Positions 26,951 through 35,912 are shown, numbered from the stretch's first letter. The stretch is 64,000 nucleotides of DNA from Superficieibacter sp. HKU1 (GCF_029319185.1 NZ_CP119754.1:682001-746000); one strand, 5' to 3'. Numbers and translations: made by a program. Notes: generated by a model not told the origin, from the letters alone.

Positions 26951-28004
26951 CACCCTGGCGCGCGTTTTTACGCCGCATGACAACATCACCTTTACGGCCA
27001 ATGATTTCCGCCAGACGCTGCGTATTGTCGTGGCGGGCACGCTCGCGCTCAGCGTTTCCACCTTCTACAACGTGCAATACGGCGTCTTTTTCGTGGTCTA
27101 TCCGATCATGCTATTGTCGCTGGTACCGGTATTTAACCGCCACGTGGCGAAGCAGTTCATCTTCAGCGCGGTGCTGAATTGTATTGAGATGGTGTTCATT
27201 ATCGGCTTTCTGTCGCGCTGGCCAGCGATCATGACGCTGGTGGTGTTCGCGCTGTACGTGATGCGCTTTCGCTTTATGAGTCAGGGGCCGCTGTTTCTTT
27301 TCGGCTCGATGGGCGTGGTCTGCCAGAGCGTGATGCTCAACTTTATGAGCTATCCCACTAACGACTGGCATACGCTGATGTTCTCGAACGTTGAAGCCAG
27401 CGTAATGGCGGTATGCCTGAGCGCGCTGATGAACTACCTGATCCCGGACGTCGAACCGCGCGGTCGCCCGCCGCTGATCGAGAAAGACGCGGCGCGGGTG
27501 CGTCACGAATCGCTCCTCTCCGGCACGGTGGCGACCATCATCTTTGTGATTTTTCAGATAAGCGATCTCAGCGACTCGCTTTCAGCGTTGATGGCGGGGA
27601 TTTTAATTCTCTTTCCGATGAACTATCGCGGCGCGGTGATGAGCTCGTTATGGCGCGTGGTAGGTGTGGTACTGGCCTGTCTTTATATCCTGATCGTGCA
27701 GTTGCTGCTTTACGATCACAGCAGCCACATGCTGCTGATGATGCCGCTGATCGGCCTCGGGCTGGCGTTCAGCGCGCGCCTGCACGTGATGGAGAAGGTG
27801 GGCGCAGGGGTCGGCTTTTCCAGCATCACCACCATTGGCATCATGTTTGGCCAGAACCTGCACCCGGAGCAGGATCTGGTATTCAGCGATCTGTACCGCG
27901 TGACCTCGGTGACCGTCGCGCTGCTGGCGACGCTGACGATGGTGTTCCTGGTACACCTGATCCTTAACCGTTTCGCCGCCACCCGATTCGTGATTGCCGG
28001 TTAA
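26940..28004 (+). CDS. DUF2955/FUSC-like inner-membrane transport protein
   Basis: 354 aa with about ten hydrophobic helices in two halves, as in DUF2955 proteins related to the FUSC/AaeB family. The start overlaps the adaptor gene, indicating a coupled operon. Likely the inner-membrane part of an aromatic-acid or drug efflux pump; the substrate is unknown. Its stop overlaps the convergent yjiK by 4 nt. Confidence 0.75.
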   Translation: MSINTLARVFTPHDNITFTANDFRQTLRIVVAGTLALSVSTFYNVQYGVFFVVYPIMLLSLVPVFNRHVAKQFIFSAVLNCIEMVFIIGFLSRWPAIMTLVVFALYVMRFRFMSQGPLFLFGSMGVVCQSVMLNFMSYPTNDWHTLMFSNVEASVMAVCLSALMNYLIPDVEPRGRPPLIEKDAARVRHESLLSGTVATIIFVIFQISDLSDSLSALMAGILILFPMNYRGAVMSSLWRVVGVVLACLYILIVQLLLYDHSSHMLLMMPLIGLGLAFSARLHVMEKVGAGVGFSSITTIGIMFGQNLHPEQDLVFSDLYRVTSVTVALLATLTMVFLVHLILNRFAATRFVIAG

Positions 28005-28882
28005 CGCGGCGGCGTTTTGGTAAACAGATAAAACAGATTCGGCTCGCCGACAATATACAAATTGCCCGCGCCGTCGCGGGCGATCCCTTCCGCCTGTTTG
28101 ATATCGTGCGCCAGCCCGTTTTCACCCTCTTTTAACGATACTTCACCCAGAATATCCCCGGAAAGCGTCACTTCCTGAAGATTTTTTGACTCATGAGATA
28201 AAACTAATAGTGAATTATTTTCAGCGTTGAAATCCGCGCCGGAGATATCTTTTACGTCCAGCTGGCTTTGCAGATTTTTGTCATCTGAGATTTGCAGATC
28301 GTTATTGTCGAGCAGACCTTCAATACGATAGATAGCGACAGGTTTTTTCTCTTTAAAGAAATAAAATACGCGATCTTTGGCGGAATACGCCAGCCCTTCA
28401 AAGCCGGTATTGGTAGGCGTTTTTTGCAGGGCGATCTGGAGTTTTTTTACCACCGAAACCTGTGATGCCGCGTCGAGAGTGATGACATAAATCGAATAAT
28501 CCTTTTCGTCCGTAATGACGAAAACGTTGTCGTCAACGTACTCAATGGTTTCAATATCTTTTGCAAAATCAATGGGAATAGTGCGGATAACCTCGCCCTG
28601 TTTGCTCAACTCGACAATGGTCGGCGGACGGTTAATGGTGCTGAACAGCGTATCGCTTTTTGCCGACCAGGTGAGGGAGGAAATGTTGTTATCCACACCG
28701 GCGATTTTTTTACCGTCAATCGCAATATGATAATCACGCAGCGACGAATGGTGACTGGTCCAGCTTTCCGCGTTAGCGCGTGAATATAGTTGCCAGCCAA
28801 TACAGATTATCCCTGTGAGTATCAAAAACAGGAGAAGAAATAGCTTTTTGGGGTGCTGTTTTAACGTCACGGCCCTGAACAT
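28001..28882 (-). CDS. yjiK: YjiK-like SdiA-regulated domain protein
   Basis: 293 aa with an N-terminal signal/anchor (LFLLLFLILTGIICIGWQLY) and a beta-propeller-like SdiA-regulated domain outside the cytoplasm (DIETIEYVDDNVFVITDE, NTGFEGLAYSAKDRVFYF, KQAEGIARDGAGNLYIVGEPN). Function is unknown. Location beside the yjiL-yjiN segment matches E. coli synteny. Confidence 0.78.
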   Translation of the reverse strand: MFRAVTLKQHPKKLFLLLFLILTGIICIGWQLYSRANAESWTSHHSSLRDYHIAIDGKKIAGVDNNISSLTWSAKSDTLFSTINRPPTIVELSKQGEVIRTIPIDFAKDIETIEYVDDNVFVITDEKDYSIYVITLDAASQVSVVKKLQIALQKTPTNTGFEGLAYSAKDRVFYFFKEKKPVAIYRIEGLLDNNDLQISDDKNLQSQLDVKDISGADFNAENNSLLVLSHESKNLQEVTLSGDILGEVSLKEGENGLAHDIKQAEGIARDGAGNLYIVGEPNLFYLFTKTPPR

Positions 28883-28982
28883 TGAGCCTCCACAGAAAAG
28901 AATGACAAATGATTTTCCCGATTATACGCGGGAATCTTAAATTATTCTTAACGGGTTGCGACGTTGCCGGCAGAGAATACGA

Positions 28983-29126
28983 TTACCCGGCGGCAAACGT
29001 TGCCACACAGTGCCAGGCTTCATCCTCATCGTGGCGGTAAATCGCCTTCGTATGACCCGAAAGCCTCGTCCGCCGGGCGGCAGAGAAGTGATCAAAAATG
29101 GTGGGGAGATCGGTAATAAGTGACAT
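28983..29126 (-). pseudogene. yjiM: yjiM 5' remnant fused to unrelated sequence (deletion scar)
   Basis: From ATG 29126, behind a good GGAAGGAAATC ribosome site, runs a 47-codon frame starting MSLITDLPTIFDHFSAARR. This matches the N-terminus of E. coli YjiM (2-hydroxyacyl-CoA dehydratase-like) as I remember it. The following residues do not match and the frame ends at 28983. YjiM is normally about 380 aa, and the gene lies at its expected place between yjiK and yjiN, so most of yjiLM appears deleted. It might still be translated as a short peptide. Confidence 0.55.
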
Positions 29127-29209
29127 GATTTCCTTCCCCGTGACACGGGAGAGAGTGAAAGATCACCTGTTATAACTGCGTGAATATCGATCTCCCTTCG
29201 GGCATCTGC

Positions 29210-29449
29210 TTATAAAATTTTTTTCAGATCCATCTCTTCCTGGATCCGTTCGCTGTACGCTATATGCGTACTGATCGCCTCTTCAATACCGGCGTTGTAA
29301 AACGCGGGCCCCAGTTTTTCAATAATAAAATCAATGAAAAACTCAGCATCGAACTGTTCAAGCTCAAGCTCAAAATGATCGCTGCAATAGGTGGCAAGCT
29401 CGCTGCGCAGGCGATCGCGCTCCGTTGAAGACAGGGTGATGTCAGCCAT
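29210..29449 (-). CDS. DUF2164 family small protein
   Basis: 79 aa, acidic, with the DUF2164 pattern (LSSTERDRLRSELATYCSDHFELELEQFDAEFFIDFI…GPAFYNAGIEEA). It starts 9 nt after the yjiN stop, so it is co-transcribed with yjiN. Function is unknown. Confidence 0.8.
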   Translation of the reverse strand: MADITLSSTERDRLRSELATYCSDHFELELEQFDAEFFIDFIIEKLGPAFYNAGIEEAISTHIAYSERIQEEMDLKKIL

Positions 29450-29458
29450 TTTTTCTCC

Positions 29459-30751
29459 TTAAAAATTGGGGAATGTCAGCAGGGCGGGAAGTTGTGACAA
29501 CAGATACAGCACCAGCCCGATAAACCCGCCCACCAGCGTCCCGTTCACGCGAATAAACTGCAAATCTTTGCCGATATTAAGCTCAATTTGCTGCGACATA
29601 TCCCGCGCATCCCAGCTTTTTACCGTGTCGCTGATATGATGGGTCAGGAAGGTGGCAAACTCCGGCGCGACGCGGATCACCGCCTGCTCCATATGGCCGT
29701 TCAGTGAGGCGCGCAGCGCGTCATCGGCGGTCAGCGTTTCACCAAACCACAGGCCCGCTTCGGCGATACGTTTTTGTACCCGCGAGTCTTCGCTGCGCAT
29801 ATCTTCTTTTAACCAGTTGCGCAGGTCCGCCCACAGCTCGCCCAGATAGCGGTTGAAGGCATCGTCATTCTTGATATAGCTTTTAATGTTTTCTGCTTTC
29901 GCGAGCATCTCCGGATCGGTTTTCAGATTGTCGATCAGTTTTAGCGTCGCGCGATCGAACGCCCGGCGGATCTGATGGGTGCGATCCTGGGTAATATCGT
30001 CGAGCAGCGAATTTACCGCGTCAGAAACCAGATCCGCGCTGTGCTCGCCAAGCCATTCGGTCGGCAGCAGCATCGCCTTACGCGGGTGCTCGGTTTTTAG
30101 CCAGTGGACGATTTGCCGGGCAATAAACTCCCGCGAATTATCACGATTAAGCAGGGCAATCAACTGAGCGATAATGGCGTCCAGCAGCCGCTGGTGACGG
30201 TTATTTTTGGTCATGCTCTCCAGCATCATCGCGCTGGTCTGGGTCAGGTCAACTTTATCAATCGCTTTATGCACTGCCCGTTTGAGCAGGCGCTGGATCC
30301 GCGCATCGTCGGTCAGCTCCAGAAAACCGCTCATCACCTGAAGTAAATGCTGCCCGACCCGGCGGGCATTGTCCGGCTGGCTGAACCAGGTGCCGATCAT
30401 CTTCGCCGGTTCGTGACGACGAATTAACGTCAGCAGCGACTGGGTATCCAGAAACTTCTCCTGCACAAACTGACCGAGATTATCGCCGATGCGATCTTTA
30501 TTGCGCGGAATAATCGCCGTGTGCCTGGAGATAAACGGGATCGGCAGATGATGGAACAACGCCGACACGGCGAACCAGTCGGCCAGCGCGCCGACCATCG
30601 CCGCTTCTGAGATCGCCTTCACCCCGCTGACCCAAAAGTTCGGCGGTAAAAATAGCGTGGTGACAAAGGTTGCCGCTGCAATCAGCAGTAGCGACAGCGC
30701 CAGGCGCTTGGCGCGTTTTAGTTCAGTGATTTTGTCCATGGAGTTAAGCAT
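29459..30751 (-). CDS. yjiN: YjiN, DUF445 membrane protein
   Basis: 430 aa DUF445 protein. It has an N-terminal hydrophobic segment (ALSLLLIAAATFVTTLFL), the conserved ALADWFAVSALFHHLPIPFI block, a long helical middle, and a C-terminal membrane segment (GGFIGLVLYLLSQLPALL). A second in-frame ATG four codons in (MDKITELKR) is an alternative start. Role unknown. Confidence 0.88.
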   Translation of the reverse strand: MLNSMDKITELKRAKRLALSLLLIAAATFVTTLFLPPNFWVSGVKAISEAAMVGALADWFAVSALFHHLPIPFISRHTAIIPRNKDRIGDNLGQFVQEKFLDTQSLLTLIRRHEPAKMIGTWFSQPDNARRVGQHLLQVMSGFLELTDDARIQRLLKRAVHKAIDKVDLTQTSAMMLESMTKNNRHQRLLDAIIAQLIALLNRDNSREFIARQIVHWLKTEHPRKAMLLPTEWLGEHSADLVSDAVNSLLDDITQDRTHQIRRAFDRATLKLIDNLKTDPEMLAKAENIKSYIKNDDAFNRYLGELWADLRNWLKEDMRSEDSRVQKRIAEAGLWFGETLTADDALRASLNGHMEQAVIRVAPEFATFLTHHISDTVKSWDARDMSQQIELNIGKDLQFIRVNGTLVGGFIGLVLYLLSQLPALLTFPNF

Positions 30752-30951
30752 ATAACCTGACGGCAGGTTCGCAAAATAGCGGCGCGGTGAGATGTGTCAC
30801 TTTGCGAGGCTGATTCCAGCGAATCGGCAATCGTTGCGGTCGTGCACAATCTTCCTTCGTACTTCCTCGCAATGCTAAAAATAGCGAGGTGCTGCCCGGA
30901 TCGCAGAGGGGTAGAGTTGCATCACGTTGTTTTACCCGGTGACGGAACGCC

Positions 30952-31878
30952 ATGGCACAAAGTACTCCCTCTACGCCGCACGATGCGGTGTTCAAACATT
31001 TTATGCGGCACAAAGCGTCGGTTTGCGATTTTCTGGCGATCCATCTTCCGCCTGCGCTACGGCAACATTGCGATTTGCGTACCCTTAAGCCGGAGTCCAC
31101 CAGCTTCATCGAAGAAGATCTGCGCGCTTATTACTCCGATATGCTGTGGTCAATGAAAACGACGGCGGGTGAGGGCTATATTTATGTGGTCATTGAGCAT
31201 CAAAGTTCGTCGGTGGCGCATATGCCATTTCGCATGATGCGCTATGCGATAGCCGCCATGCAGAACCATCTGGATGCCGGGCATAAAACCTTGCCGCTGG
31301 TGGTGCCAATGCTGTTTTATCACGGAGACACTAGCCCGTATCCGTCTTCCCTGTGCTGGCTGGATGAATTTGCCGATCCGGCGCTGGCGCGGCAGCTGTA
31401 TTCAACGGCGTTTCCGCTGGTTGATATCACCCTCATACCGGATGATGACATCATGGCGCACCGGCGCGTCGCGCTCCTTGAATTCATGCTTAAACATGTC
31501 CGCCGACGCGATCTGCTGGCCTTGCTTGACCCGCTAGTCTCACTTTTGGGGATGGGATACACTACCGACAATCAGTTAAAAGCATTGTTTAACTATATGA
31601 TGGTGCACGGCGATGTATCTCGCCATCGCGAGTTTCTCCGTCAGCTTGCCCATCGAATGCCCCAACATAAGGAGGAGATGATGACTCTCGCAGAAAGATT
31701 GCGCCAGGAGGGTTTAAAAGATGGTTTAGAGCAAGGTTTAGAGCAAGGCTTGCAGCAGGGGAAACACGTTGAAGCGTTACGCATTGCCCGCACCATGCTG
31801 GCGAATGGGCTGGATCGCGACACGGTACTAAAAATCACCGGGCTCCCTGCGAGTGAGCTTGATCCTATGAGCCATTAA
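30952..31878 (+). CDS. Rpn family (YhgA-like) PD-(D/E)XK nuclease
   Basis: 308 aa recombination-promoting nuclease. The N-terminal nuclease domain shows HDAVFKHFM, then YSDMLWSMK and IYVVIEHQSS, the conserved Asp and Glu-x-Gln positions of the fold. The C-terminal part has Gln/Gly-rich repeats (LEQGLEQGLQQGK) and the usual ALRIARTML end. It occupies the yjiP/yjiQ place after yjiN. In Rpn proteins, a second product made from an internal start inhibits the nuclease; a matching internal site is annotated at 31681. Such nucleases have been linked to phage defence. Confidence 0.85.
   Translation: MAQSTPSTPHDAVFKHFMRHKASVCDFLAIHLPPALRQHCDLRTLKPESTSFIEEDLRAYYSDMLWSMKTTAGEGYIYVVIEHQSSSVAHMPFRMMRYAIAAMQNHLDAGHKTLPLVVPMLFYHGDTSPYPSSLCWLDEFADPALARQLYSTAFPLVDITLIPDDDIMAHRRVALLEFMLKHVRRRDLLALLDPLVSLLGMGYTTDNQLKALFNYMMVHGDVSRHREFLRQLAHRMPQHKEEMMTLAERLRQEGLKDGLEQGLEQGLQQGKHVEALRIARTMLANGLDRDTVLKITGLPASELDPMSH
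31681..31878 (+). CDS. Predicted intragenic RpnS-type inhibitor (internal start)
   Basis: Within the rpn gene, a perfect AAGGAGG at 31669-31675 is followed by two in-frame ATGs (31678 and 31681). Translation from 31681 would give a 65-aa C-terminal fragment with the Gln-rich repeats. In known Rpn proteins such a short product acts as antitoxin to the full-length nuclease. Existence is inferred from the ribosome site and family knowledge. Confidence 0.55.
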   Translation: MTLAERLRQEGLKDGLEQGLEQGLQQGKHVEALRIARTMLANGLDRDTVLKITGLPASELDPMSH

Positions 31879-31891
31879 TGTTCTCCAGGCC

Positions 31892-31917
31892 AGGCGGCAT
31901 CCTGTAGTATGCCGCCT
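31892..31917. terminator. Hairpin after rpn
   Basis: AGGCGGCAT and ATGCCGCCT form a 9-bp perfect stem with an 8-nt loop just after the rpn stop. No U-tract follows, so it is a weak terminator or mRNA-end hairpin. Confidence 0.45.
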
Positions 31918-32030
31918 AAGAAACCTCCGTTTTATTCGTCATTTTTCTGCGATACCAGCTGTTTTAACTACCCTTAATACTCTTTGCAGTACTTTTACTG
32001 CCCCATCCTGAGTGTAAGGAGAGAGGTATC

Positions 32031-33404
32031 ATGGCCTACCAGACAATAAATCCTTTTACCAATGAGCTAATTAAACAGTATCCGGCGCACAGCGACGCGG
32101 ATGTGGACGTCGCGCTGCAGAAAGCCGACGCGCTATATCATTCAGACTGGGCGAAAGGCGATATCGACCAGCGCCTGCCGGTACTGCACAAACTTGCCTA
32201 TCTGCTGGATACGCAAAACGAAGAACTGGCAAAAATCGCCAGCCGCGAGATGGGTAAGCTTATTGAACAAAGTCGCGCCGAAGTGAAGCTGTGTGCCCAG
32301 ATTGCGCGTTATTACGCGGATCGCGCAAAAGCGTTCCTGGCCCCCGTGAAGTATGACTCTGAACTGGGCGACGCATGGGTGGAACATCATCCCATCGGCG
32401 TATTGATGGCAGTAGAGCCATGGAATTTCCCGTACTATCAGTTGATGCGCGTGCTGGCACCAAACCTGGCGGCGGGTAATCCGATTATCGTTAAACATGC
32501 GAGCATCGTGCCGCACTGTGCCGAAACATTTGAACATCTGGTCCGCGAGGCGGGGGCACCTGACGGCGCATATACCAATCTGTTTATCTCTTCCGATCAG
32601 GTTGCGGCGATTATTGAGGATGACCGTGTGCAGGGCGTGGCGCTGACGGGTTCAGAAAAAGCCGGTGGCATTGTGGCTGCACAAGCCGCGAAGAAGCTGA
32701 AAAAAGCCACCCTGGAGCTGGGCGGTAACGATGTCTTTGTGGTGCTGGACGACAGCGACCTGGAAAAGGCCGTGAAGGTGGGCGTACAGGCGCGTCTGCA
32801 AAATGCCGGGCAGGTGTGTACGGCCGCCAAGCGCTTTATTATCCATGAGAAAGTGGCCGATGCCTTCCTCAGTAAATTCACCGACGCCTTCCGCGAAGTA
32901 AAACTCGGCGATCCGCTGGATGAGAGCACCACGCTTGGCCCGCTCTCCTCAAAAGATGCCGTAGAGACGCTGACCAAACAGGTCGATGAGGCCGTGAAAA
33001 ACGGGGCGAAAGTGCATGCTGGCGGTAAGCCGGTAGAGCACCAGGGAAACTTCTTTGAGCCGACGATCCTGACCCATATTACCCGCGATAACCCGGCGTA
33101 TTTTGAAGAGTTTTTCGGCCCGGTTGCGCAGGTTTACGTGGTGAAAGACGATGATGAGATTGTGAAACTGGCTAACGATTCACACTACGGGCTGGGCGGA
33201 GCGATCTTCAGCCAGAATATTGAACGCGCAAAACGTCTGGCGTCACGCATTGAAACCGGGATGGTCTATATCAACTCTCTGACCGATACGGCGGCGGAAC
33301 TGCCTTTCGGCGGTGTTAAACGTTCCGGCTTCGGGCGCGAACTGTCTGATTTAGGGATTAAAGAGTTTGTGAACCAGAAACTGGTGGTGGTGAGTCATCA
33401 GTAA
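32031..33404 (+). CDS. NAD-dependent aldehyde dehydrogenase (succinate-semialdehyde type)
   Basis: 457 aa ALDH. Catalytic Cys263 lies in NAGQVCTAAKR and general base Glu229 in LELGGND; VEPWNFPYYQ and GFGREL are further family motifs. Length and sequence match the Sad/GabD-like succinate-semialdehyde group of shorter ALDHs. AAGGAGAGAGG precedes the start. It stands alone in its transcription unit, ending at a strong terminator. Substrate assignment is by similarity only. Confidence 0.83.
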   Translation: MAYQTINPFTNELIKQYPAHSDADVDVALQKADALYHSDWAKGDIDQRLPVLHKLAYLLDTQNEELAKIASREMGKLIEQSRAEVKLCAQIARYYADRAKAFLAPVKYDSELGDAWVEHHPIGVLMAVEPWNFPYYQLMRVLAPNLAAGNPIIVKHASIVPHCAETFEHLVREAGAPDGAYTNLFISSDQVAAIIEDDRVQGVALTGSEKAGGIVAAQAAKKLKKATLELGGNDVFVVLDDSDLEKAVKVGVQARLQNAGQVCTAAKRFIIHEKVADAFLSKFTDAFREVKLGDPLDESTTLGPLSSKDAVETLTKQVDEAVKNGAKVHAGGKPVEHQGNFFEPTILTHITRDNPAYFEEFFGPVAQVYVVKDDDEIVKLANDSHYGLGGAIFSQNIERAKRLASRIETGMVYINSLTDTAAELPFGGVKRSGFGRELSDLGIKEFVNQKLVVVSHQ

Positions 33405-33416
33405 ATAAGCGTATTG

Positions 33417-33446
33417 CTCCCGCAATATTATTGCGGGAGTTTAATT
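33417..33446 (+). terminator. Rho-independent terminator after the aldehyde dehydrogenase
   Basis: CTCCCGCAAT and ATTGCGGGAG form a perfect 10-bp stem with a 3-nt loop, followed by TTTAATTAT, 12 nt past the stop. Confidence 0.85.
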
Positions 33447-33646
33447 ATCTGGATATTATTAATAATATAAATTTCTTGTTTTTATTTGTTCTGTTAGTCG
33501 CCATTAAAAATAGCGATCTCGATCACATTCTACTCTTTATTTTTATCCCATTATTTTCTCACACCGCAGAGATAAATAAGCTTACTGTAGTGCGTATCTT
33601 ATCGTTAATAAATATGTGCATCTAATCTAAACACAAGGAGTTTATC

Positions 33647-34102
33647 ATGATTGGCATGTTTAAATATGCTGCTTGCCCAACAATGGTTTTAGGCGTTTCC
33701 GATCAGCAAACCGGAGCGCCGCTGGCTTTACGAAAAATTGAATCCGAGCTGCGAAAAATCCTGTGGTCGGTAAATGAGAAAACTGGCGAAATTTCGCTGG
33801 TAGCCAGTGATTCACTGTTGGTGGATATTAGCGGTAATCGTATTGTTTTACAGCAGCGTGATGCTGGTAAACTTTCCCAAAAATGGGATATAGCAACAAC
33901 GCGCGGTTTTATTCGCAGCAAACAAAACAGCAGTAATGTTATTGATAGCTATAATCGTGGGACGGGTGAGGGTAATGCCATTATCCTTTAGCCTTATAAT
34001 GGCTCAGAGGCGCAGCAGTGGAAATTTGTGCCTATGGACATGATGACCCTCAATAATATTACCGAAGAAATGATGGCAGAAGACGAACCGTCTCACGCCT
34101 GA
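33647..34102 (+). pseudogene. Ricin-B-lectin-like protein gene with an in-frame amber codon
   Basis: A 151-codon frame, with ATG after AAGGAG, is broken by TAG at 33989-33991 (codon 115). The reading continues in the same frame with PYNGSEAQQWKFVP and ends at TGA 34102. QxW-type repeats of ricin-B beta-trefoils are visible on both sides (QKWDI before, QQWKF after), so the stop falls inside a domain. By the family pattern the lost residue is probably Trp (TGG to TAG). No signal peptide is seen. Possible sequence error, real null allele, or readthrough. Confidence 0.65.
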
Positions 34103-34112
34103 TAATAATAAT

Positions 34113-34147
34113 GAAGGCTTCAATGATTTTTAAATATTGAAGCCTTC
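34113..34147. terminator. Bidirectional hairpin between the ricin-like gene and yjiR
   Basis: GAAGGCTTCAAT and ATTGAAGCCTTC form a perfect 12-bp stem with an 11-nt loop between convergent genes. It can serve both strands. Confidence 0.7.
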
Positions 34148-34157
34148 ACCTTACTAT

Positions 34158-35570
34158 TTATTCCATCGCAATATTCACCGCTTCACCCAACTGTCGCAGC
34201 GCCTCACGATTCTTTTCCGTCAGCGGCAGCGCACAGTTAATGCGCAGGCAGTTACGATATTTCCCCGAGGCCGAGAACAGCGACCCCGGTGCCACCTGGA
34301 TTTTCAGGCGGCAGAGCTGTTTTGCCACGCAGACCATATCGACGATTTCCGGCAGCTCAATCCACAGCATAAAACTGCCCAGTGGGCGGGTAACGCAGAT
34401 ATCGCCGGGAAAATACTGGCGCACCCAGCAGGTCCAGGTTTCCATATTGTGCTGATAAATCTGGCGCATCCGCCGTACGTGACGATGATAATGCCCGTCG
34501 CGGATAAACGCCGCCACCGCCATTTGCATCGCGGGTACGCCGGTGCTGCTGGTGGCGTACTTCATATGCAGCACGCGATCGCGGTAGCGACCCGGTACGA
34601 TCCAGCCAACGCGCAGGCCCGGTGCGATGCTTTTAGTAAACGAGCTGCACAGCAGTACCCGCCCGTCGATATCCCAGGATTTAATCGTGCGCGGTCGCGG
34701 ATACTCGCGCGCCAGCTCGCCGTAGATATCATCTTCAAAAATGACGATATCGTGGCGCTGCGCGAGAGAAAGCACCGCCCGCTTGCGTGCGTCCGGCATA
34801 ATAAAACCCAGCGGGTTATTACAATTGGGCACAAGGATCACCCCCTTGATCGGCCACTGCTCCAGCGCCAGTTCCAGCGCTTCGAGGCTGATGCCGGTAT
34901 CCGGATCGGTCGGGATCTCGATAGCTTTAATATTAAAGCCACGCAGCATTTGCATGGTGCCGTAGTAGCACGGTGACTCTACCGCCACAATGTCGCCCGG
35001 TTTGCAGACCGCCAGAAGGGCGATGGCGATAGCACTGTGGCAACCGTTGGTGATAACGATATCGTCTGCCGTTACTACCGTCTCGCTATCCAGCATCACC
35101 CGGGCGATTTGCTCACGCAGATCCTGCCGCCCTGAGAGCTCGTCGTAACTCAGTACATCACACGGATTATGTTGCACAATGCGGCTCATCTCGCGCCACA
35201 GCGGTTTCAGGCTCGGCTGGTTAACATCCGGCGCGCCGCTGCCAAACGCGATAAGTGATTTATCGTGATGGTCGGCCAGCAGCGTATTTACTTCATCCCA
35301 CTGGGTGATCTCCACCGGGCGCTGCACGGGCGAACTCATTGCCGGGACGGGCGGCTGCGCCTTACGCGGTGCAATAAAATAGCCGGAACGCGGCTGCGGG
35401 ATAATTAACTGAAGGTTTTCCAGCGTCTGATACGCCTGCTGTACGGTGCTGATGCTGACGCCGTGCTCCTGGCTCAGGCTGCGCACCGACGGCAGCTTTT
35501 CCCCGTGGCGGTATAGCCCCTGCTCGATCCGCTCCGCCATTAAATTCGCCAGATGTTGGTAACGCGTCAT
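34158..35570 (-). CDS. yjiR: YjiR, MocR-type GntR/aminotransferase regulator
   Basis: 470 aa fusion: N-terminal GntR winged helix (LYRHGEKLPSVRSLSQEHGVSISTVQQAYQTLE) joined to a type I aminotransferase-fold domain with the PLP-binding segment SSFTKSIAPGLRVGW. Length equals E. coli YjiR. MocR proteins use PLP-bound ligands to control nearby genes. It is divergent from yjiS; the shared region holds four ATACAGATT-type repeats that are probable binding sites. Confidence 0.88.
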   Translation of the reverse strand: MTRYQHLANLMAERIEQGLYRHGEKLPSVRSLSQEHGVSISTVQQAYQTLENLQLIIPQPRSGYFIAPRKAQPPVPAMSSPVQRPVEITQWDEVNTLLADHHDKSLIAFGSGAPDVNQPSLKPLWREMSRIVQHNPCDVLSYDELSGRQDLREQIARVMLDSETVVTADDIVITNGCHSAIAIALLAVCKPGDIVAVESPCYYGTMQMLRGFNIKAIEIPTDPDTGISLEALELALEQWPIKGVILVPNCNNPLGFIMPDARKRAVLSLAQRHDIVIFEDDIYGELAREYPRPRTIKSWDIDGRVLLCSSFTKSIAPGLRVGWIVPGRYRDRVLHMKYATSSTGVPAMQMAVAAFIRDGHYHRHVRRMRQIYQHNMETWTCWVRQYFPGDICVTRPLGSFMLWIELPEIVDMVCVAKQLCRLKIQVAPGSLFSASGKYRNCLRINCALPLTEKNREALRQLGEAVNIAME

Positions 35571-35591
35571 GCTGTATCCTTTTAGTGCACC

Positions 35592-35692
35592 ATACAGATT
35601 ATCAAACCAGTACAGATGAGGGTGATTAACGCCGTGCAGATACCTTTTTACGCAATCTGTATGTTATATAAAAGTGTTTTTTGAATCTGTAT
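35592..35692. promoter_or_regulatory. Probable YjiR (MocR) operator repeats
   Basis: Between yjiR and yjiS: ATACAGATT at 35592-35600 and a near copy GTACAGATG at 35610-35618, then the reverse orientation AATCTGTAT at 35654-35662 and 35684-35692. Two direct pairs facing each other fit the direct/inverted repeats bound by MocR dimers. Confidence 0.55.
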
Positions 35693-35747
35693 TGTTCTGG
35701 CCAGTTTCCCTGAAAATAGCCTCACAGACACGGTGAGGAGACAGGCG

Positions 35748-35912
35748 ATGGAATTTTATGAGAATCGGGCGAAACGTCCCTTTATCGGCTTTGTGATGAT
35801 CTGGCAGGCGTTCCAACGGTGGCGTCGTCAGGCGCAGGCGAAGAAGGTGTTGCAGAGATTGAGCGACGCGCAGCTGCGGGATGTGGGGCTGAAGCGGGAT
35901 GATGTGTGCTGA
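35748..35912 (+). CDS. yjiS: YjiS, DUF1127 small protein
   Basis: 54 aa, same length as E. coli YjiS, start MEFYENRAKRPFIGFVMI. The C-terminal half has the DUF1127 signature (LQRLSDAQLRDVGLKRDD), an arginine-rich short domain. GGTGAGGAGA precedes the ATG. Such proteins are often tied to RNA metabolism or stress in other bacteria; here function is unknown. Transcribed divergently from yjiR. Confidence 0.85.
   Translation: MEFYENRAKRPFIGFVMIWQAFQRWRRQAQAKKVLQRLSDAQLRDVGLKRDDVC

Noticed and set aside
28937..29146. 69-codon minus-strand frame overlapping the yjiM scar
   Set aside because: It is out of frame with the yjiM-like start and is Arg/Pro-rich as expected from an antisense or shifted frame.
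30752..30951. Possible remnant of mdtM (yjiO) between yjiN and rpn
   Set aside because: E. coli has mdtM here, but I found no recognisable transporter sequence in the 200 nt.
33431..33625. Hydrophobic 64-codon frame after the aldehyde dehydrogenase
   Set aside because: It would start with TTG inside the terminator hairpin, has no ribosome site, and the A/T-rich base composition alone explains the hydrophobic look.
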